Positions 57,727-64,000 of a DNA stretch of 64,000 nucleotides are shown piece after piece. The stretch's first letter is position 1, and every line of letters begins with the position of its first letter. This stretch comes from Lumbricus terrestris (taxonomy: Eukaryota; Annelida; Clitellata; Crassiclitellata; Lumbricidae). The DNA lies in contig OX457044.1 in NCBI GenBank assembly GCA_949752735.1, forward strand, positions 12,883,294 through 12,947,293, written 5' to 3'. The notes below the pieces were generated by a model. The model had not been told where the DNA came from. It did no database searches and saw nothing but the letters and a program-made list of their open reading frames with translations. Made by a program: the position numbers and the translations under genes.

Positions 57727-57742
57727 GAGAATTTGAATCCAT
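57727..57742 (-). CDS. PolB gene exon 1: start codon and donor
   Basis: AGCAGCAATGG gives an ATG at 57742 with A at -3 (GCAATGG: G at +4). The coding part is 16 nt (MDSNS plus one base) and ends at a consensus donor TCTC|GTGAGT. The chosen start is the first ATG that opens the frame carried through all seven exons. Length and splice strength are right, but a 16-nt coding exon alone is weak evidence. Confidence 0.55.
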
Positions 57743-57904
57743 TGCTGCTGTAACGATTCGAGTCTGAAGGAGTCTGCCGTTCGTAGAAGCTATCTATAGA
57801 TCTGGAAATCGCCTCTTGTCAGCACCTCGCTGTGTTGAAGAATCGTCAGTTGTAGATCTTACGCGGCTGACCTTCTGAAAATCGTCTTGAGTAAAGGTCC
57901 CTCT

Positions 57905-58060
57905 GAATCATACAACCACGGTGTTTTACGCGTATAGTCATAATTCATAACCTCAGCAGTTGCAACCATCGGACTTTACGTCTATACCTATGAATCATAG
58001 CCGCTGCATCAGCAAGCGCGGGTTTTACGCGTATACCCATGATTCATACCCACCGCTTTT
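57905..58060. promoter_or_regulatory. Repeated motif upstream of the PolB gene
   Basis: Three copies spaced about 50 bp apart (57923, 57973 and 58022) of TTTTACGCGTATACCCATGATTCAT-like sequence, each with a TGATTCA/TGAATCA AP-1-like core. They lie 160-320 bp upstream of the start codon between it and the right terminal repeat, where a promoter or replication origin element would be expected. Confidence 0.5.
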
Positions 58061-58213
58061 ATGCCGGTTATACGATGAGTAACAGCTGATGAGATCAGCA
58101 AAGGGTTGGGCATTGTTGAATCATAGTGTGTTGAGTCAGCTTCAGCATGCATTAACAAGGGAGAAATGGAAAGAGATGGTTGTGAGTTCCTGGGATCGAA
58201 GAGTTGTTGGTTC

Positions 58214-58731
58214 GAATTCTCGCCCCGCTTGGGAAATGGTTCCTGGTATGGCGCCGAAAATCGCGGTATGTCCCGGAAAGCCTCATCCGCACAATAATTA
58301 TTATAATAAATTAGCGATTTGAGTTCCTGGGAGCGCTGCAAGCCGAGTAGGGAGACCCTAGTATAAGCGAGCTATTAGCCCTAGAAGCGCTAGTAGCCTA
58401 TAGCCCGGTCCCTAGAAGCCCTGGTCGCTCGTATGCTAATTAGGTCTAGCCTAGAATTCCTGGAAGCTTATTAGGTGTAGCCTAGAAGCGCTATTAGCCT
58501 AGTTAGGGCGTTCCTGGAAGTGCGCTGGTAGCCTGTATGCTAATTAGGTGTAGCCTAGAAGCACTATTAGCCTAGGTATGGGTAGCCTAGAAGCCTAGGT
58601 AGGTGTGGCCTAGAAGCCTAGAAGCCTATAGCCTAGGTAGGCGTGGCCTAGAAGCCTAGAAGCCTAGAAGCGCCTTTCCTAGAAGTCGCCGTTCCTAGAA
58701 TTGGGTGTCAAACGATTGGTACCCCTCTACT
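58214..58731 (-). repeat. Right terminal inverted repeat, about 518 bp
   Basis: Reverse complement of 50445-50950 with about 95% identity by eye. It ends GGTACCCCTCTACT. Confidence 0.9.
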
Positions 58732-58737
58732 GACACT
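58732..58737. repeat. Target site duplication, right (GACACT)
   Basis: Identical to 50439-50444. Confidence 0.9.
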
Positions 58738-60241
58738 GCACAAGTGTGGATGGCTGTAAAGTCCCAGGCGATATATTTTCCTCTGACCCATGGAACGAGG
58801 GTGGCCCCATCAGGTCTTTTGCCGTCAGTTCTGATCAGGCCTGGGGGCTCCTTCGAACTGGGTATATCCGCCTTCGCGAGCGCCCTCCACACCAGGTCGT
58901 TGATTGCGAAGTGCCGCGCTGTTCTTCCGGACCAACCCATGGTGTCCTCTTAAGTCGGCGGTATCTCCGCACTGACACTGGTGAGGTGTACATAAATCCA
59001 AGCCCAGACGCAGTCCAACGGCCACCCGGATTGCCTCATTGCTTAGGTCCAAGCCACAGGCGGTCACAGGAATAGTTGATAGCTAGTCCCCCGCATGAGG
59101 GGAGGTCACCGCAAATAGCCTGGCCATGTTGACCGGATCGCTGTAGGCGGCCCATACCGCTGTCCTGTCTACCTCAATCAGAGATCTATCCCACACGCTC
59201 TGTCTGCTCCAAAGGGGCTCTGCACTGCTAGGCTGGGTGTTCTTGCGGACCTCGAGCAGATCGTCGATGTGGACATCATCCCACTCCTCCTTGCAGAGAA
59301 TCATACTCACGAGTGATTTTGTCGATGCGGCTGATGCCAAGTAAGCTGAAGATGCCAGCATCGAGACACGTCTAACTCCGAGTCCTCCATCTCTAATTGG
59401 GAGTGTGGCTTGTAGCCATTGGATGTTGTTGAGGCTGATGTTGATGATGTTCTCTAGCCCTATTTACGCATTTGATCATCCATTTTCTCGAGCAGTGGAT
59501 GACCATGGCATGGGGCAGTTCTCAGCAAATAGGTAAGTTTTGCTGCCCCAAAACTTGCCCGCAGCAGGATCAACGCTGCCTGGGCTCGAAGGCAGGCCAG
59601 GTCTGTCACTGCCCGTTCCAATAACTCGCTGTGCCTCAGCAGCGTCCCGTCCAAAGCCCCACTTCGGAACAATGGGGCCCCCAGTAGGAGGAGCGACCCC
59701 ATGTCCATCCGTTCGAATCCTTCGAAATCTGGCTCCGTGTGTTCCGTCTTTGAATAGAGTTCACAGTTCTTACTATTCAAGCAGATACCAAGCGATATCT
59801 CCAAGTCCTTAATCGATGCCACATCCTGTCGTACGTCCTCCTTCTTTCCTCCCAGAGAGATGTCGTCCAGATAGCCAAGCCTGAAACTTGAGCGCATTGC
59901 ACGCAAGACTGGCTGCAGAGGCAGGCAGAACAGTAGAGGCCCCAAGGGATCTCCCTGCTGCGGTCCCATCTTAGAACGAACCACGAAGGAGCCAAACTGC
60001 AGCTGAGAATCTGCTGAGTACGACTGATGTGTGAAGGCGTAGATCTCCGGTATAATGTCGTAAACCGTCTGCAGCATGACGTCTCTTCGCAACGTGTTGA
60101 ATGCGTTTGTGAAGTCAAGTTTCACGAAGATCTCGTCCTCTGTCATGTTTGTGACGAAGCTCCTTGCCGCATGTACTGCCGCTTCACCGCCTCCTGGGAC
60201 CCCCACTCCAACTTGCAATGGGGCGAAGAAAGATTCTAGCC
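58732..60241 (-). pseudogene. RLE-type retrotransposon copy D, 5' part
   Basis: From 60241 downwards: RT with FVKLDFTNAFNTLRRDVML, MGPQQGDPLGPLLFCLPLQP and the catalytic LGYLDDISLGG, then thumb sequence to about 59460, RRVSMLASSAYLASAAS (59360), CCHC (CQCGDTADLRGHHGLV, final Cys replaced by Arg) near 58970, and the endonuclease KRPDGATLVPWVRGKYIAWD near 58790. Lesions: a frameshift at about 59460, a TAG near 59085 and a deletion near 58940. It continues at 50444 after the Polinton-like insertion. Its 5' end abuts (ATT)n. Confidence 0.85.
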
Positions 60242-62482
<2,241 letters not shown>

Positions 62483-62552
62483 CTCATGAACAAAGAACTT
62501 TTTATGCTTTTTCTTGTAAAACTTGTTTCGTTTAATAAATGATTGTTATATA
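62483..62552 (+). other. 3' UTR of copy F
   Basis: About 70 bp with TTTAATAAATGATTG (polyadenylation-like AATAAA) ending in a short AT tail; the same UTR ends copy B at 47984. Confidence 0.75.
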
Positions 62553-62663
62553 ATAATCTGTGGGAATACAATTAGCACATTTTGCTAGTGTCTAGCCTAG
62601 TGCTCACCGTTAATCAGTTCCAGCCAGTTGATGTTGCTCTGTTGGTTTTGAAAATAAATGATG
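62553..62663 (+). mobile_element. Ultra-short 3'-end fragment of another element
   Basis: It starts and ends at AAT repeats and contains AAAATAAATGATGG just before its (AAT)n tail. There is no coding sequence; probably a 5'-truncated 3' UTR. Confidence 0.55.
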
Positions 62664-62671
62664 GTTTTTTC

Positions 62672-62742
<71 letters not shown>
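62664..62742 (+). repeat. (AAT)n microsatellite
   Basis: AAT triplet run between two 3'-end fragments. Confidence 0.95.
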
Positions 62743-62744
<2 letters not shown>

Positions 62745-62834
62745 TAAAGTCCCTGTGGGAATGAAGTACCTCAGGGCAAAAAAAAATATAAATAAATAAA
62801 TAATAATAATAATAAAAATAATAGTAATAAAGCA
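62743..62834 (+). repeat. Second GTACCTCAGGGC fragment and AAATA/AAT repeats
   Basis: GAAGTACCTCAGGGCAAAAAA followed by AAATA and AAT units; partner of 60305-60350. Confidence 0.7.
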
Positions 62835-64000
62835 ATGCCAACAGGGTCCATCTTGGTAAAGCTGGACTTTAAGAATGCTTTCAATAGCCTCTTCAGAGAC
62901 AGGATGCTCTCTTCGATTGACGATGTCCTTCCGGAACTGGCTCCATTCTGTCACCTGGCATACGCAGAACCTTCACAGCTTCTGTTCGGTCACTATAACA
63001 TCTTATCACAAGTCGGACCCCAACAAGGAGACCCGCTCGGTTCTTTGCTCTTTTGCCTTCCGCTACAGCCGATTCTGCAGGATTTGTCATCACCGCTGGT
63101 CCTGGGATACATGGACGATGTATCTCTAGGAGGAGAGGCAGCCATTGTGGCGGAAGACGTGAAACTACTGAAGCAGCGATGCGAGCAACTTGGACTGCAA
63201 CTCAATCAAGAAAAGTGTGAAATCGTCTACCACAATGACTTGCAGTACTCCGACAGTGTCTTCCATAATTTTACCGTCACGACACCAGAGAGAGTCTGTT
63301 TGCTAGGTGCACCATTGTCCACCAGTGATGCATTGACGAAATGTCTGGAGGACAGATGCACGGAGCTGGAGTTGGCAATAAGCAGATTAGAGTCTATCGC
63401 CAAACATGATGCTTTGACCCTCCTCAGATTCTCCCTCAGCTCTCAGAGACTGGTGTACACATTGAGATGCAGCCCGTGTACAGGACACGTTTTGCTGGAC
63501 AGATTCGACGCTACTCTTAGAAACGGTTTAAGTATAGTCTTCAACATCGACCTATCGAACGATCAATGGCTACAGGCCTCTTTGCCCGTGAAGATGGGTG
63601 GACTGGGAATTCGTCGGGTGGCCTCGCTTGCACTCCCTGCCTTTCTGGCTTCTGCTGCAGGCACCCGTGACCTCCAATCCTCCATGCTTGGATTCAATAA
63701 CACTGTCATCGACGTATGTGTGGAAGAGATGACGCGACGTTGGTGCGACGAGAGTCACATCACACCACCAGACGAGAGTGTAGCCCACAAACAGTCACAC
63801 TGGGACAGACCGCTTGTCATCAAGGTGATAGATTCACTGGACACCACCCACACTGACGCTTACCATCAAGCACGCCTTAAAGCAGTCGCTGCGCCTCACA
63901 GCGGCGACTGGCTGTTTGCACTTCCAATATCGTCATGTGGATTGCGGCTGGACGATGAAGCGGTAAGAATAGCGGTTAGCCTCCGCCTTGGTGCGGGCAT
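62835..64000 (+). CDS. RLE-type retrotransposon copy G, RT, open at window edge
   Basis: A continuous frame from 62835 to the last base with no stop. RT motifs in order: LVKLDFKNAFNSLFRD, VGPQQGDPLGSLLFCLPLQP, catalytic LGYMDDVSLGG near 63110, LNQEKCEIVY, LLGAPLSTSDAL, thumb RCSPCTGHVLL, GGLGIRRVASLALPAFLASA, then HWDRPLVIK and AAPHSGDWLFALPISSCGL leading towards the CCHC knuckle beyond the edge. It differs substantially from copies A-F, so it is a further subfamily. It is 5'-truncated at an AAT-rich junction. The lack of lesions over 388 codons suggests a young copy. Confidence 0.85.
   Translation, partial: MPTGSILVKLDFKNAFNSLFRDRMLSSIDDVLPELAPFCHLAYAEPSQLLFGHYNILSQVGPQQGDPLGSLLFCLPLQPILQDLSSPLVLGYMDDVSLGGEAAIVAEDVKLLKQRCEQLGLQLNQEKCEIVYHNDLQYSDSVFHNFTVTTPERVCLLGAPLSTSDALTKCLEDRCTELELAISRLESIAKHDALTLLRFSLSSQRLVYTLRCSPCTGHVLLDRFDATLRNGLSIVFNIDLSNDQWLQASLPVKMGGLGIRRVASLALPAFLASAAGTRDLQSSMLGFNNTVIDVCVEEMTRRWCDESHITPPDESVAHKQSHWDRPLVIKVIDSLDTTHTDAYHQARLKAVAAPHSGDWLFALPISSCGLRLDDEAVRIAVSLRLGAG

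Larger units (their letters stand above)
50445..58731. mobile_element. Compact Polinton/Maverick-like element with PolB only, 8,287 bp
   Basis: About 510-bp terminal inverted repeats beginning AGTAGAGGGGTACC and a perfect 6-bp duplication (GACACT) define the ends. 6-bp duplications and AG...CT termini are characteristic of Polintons, as is a protein-primed family B DNA polymerase, which this element carries on the minus strand. Typical Polintons are 15-20 kb and also encode a retroviral-type integrase, cysteine protease, packaging ATPase and capsid proteins. I find none of these on either strand here. It may be a deletion derivative mobilised in trans, or a distinct minimal lineage. It interrupts a retrotransposon frame. 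Confidence 0.85.

Noticed and set aside
50445..58731. Integrase or capsid gene in the Polinton-like element
   Set aside because: I checked the open frames on both strands. The remaining ones overlap the PolB exons or the repeats and show no DDE, jelly-roll or ATPase motif.

Overview
The window is accessory DNA from a metazoan nuclear genome. It has spliceosomal GT-AG introns, one recognisable host domain gene in pieces, tRNA-derived SINEs, Helitron, hAT, Ty3-type and several non-LTR elements, and long (AAT)n microsatellites. The frequent TAGGCCTA-type words and the element mix suggest a marine invertebrate, possibly a deuterostome such as an echinoderm; that is a guess. No prokaryotic features are present.

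Layout. 1-16.2 kb: DNA transposons, mostly with readable target duplications (2.1-kb element at 1102 with another nested in it; fold-back element at 3607; hAT at 8191), decayed non-LTR fragments, SINEs and one weak host exon candidate at 7970-8137. 16.2-21.1 kb: a non-LTR fragment split by a decayed Ty3-type LTR element and by a 366-bp hAT MITE, then a SINE. 24.3-27.5 kb: a 5'-truncated non-LTR copy inserted exactly at the edge of a 2.2-kb DNA transposon. 28.2-39.6 kb: a young Ty3/gypsy-type element with unusually long 1,904-bp LTRs, a near-complete gag-pol and a 3' array of covarying hairpins. 39.7-42.5 kb: three exons of a host gene encoding an EVH1/WH1-like domain, with a Helitron starting 11 bp after a splice donor. 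43.3-46.6 kb: an inverted-repeat element carrying an antisense non-LTR copy, a SINE and another decayed non-LTR element.

46.6-64 kb is the most interesting part. It is a nest of at least five substantial copies of non-LTR retrotransposons with a restriction-like endonuclease (RT, then CCHC, then RPD...D). They are bounded by (AAT)n/(ATT)n arrays, as expected for elements that target this microsatellite. One of them (sense on the minus strand, 50072-50444 plus 58732-60241) is split by an 8,287-bp element at 50445-58731. That element has about 510-bp terminal inverted repeats beginning AGT, a perfect 6-bp target duplication (GACACT) and a protein-primed family B DNA polymerase. These are Polinton/Maverick hallmarks, but it is about half the usual size, and I see no integrase, capsid, protease or ATPase.

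The polymerase is preceded by six short exons on the same strand. Their splice sites and phases join into one continuous frame leading into the polymerase exon. These exons supply a basic nuclear-localisation-like stretch, two copies of a CtBP-type motif (ALDLSMRR) and a cysteine cluster. The polymerase exon has three frameshifts and two in-frame TAG codons as assembled, so this copy is annotated as a pseudogene. A compact, spliced, PolB-only Polinton-like element is my candidate for the undescribed system.
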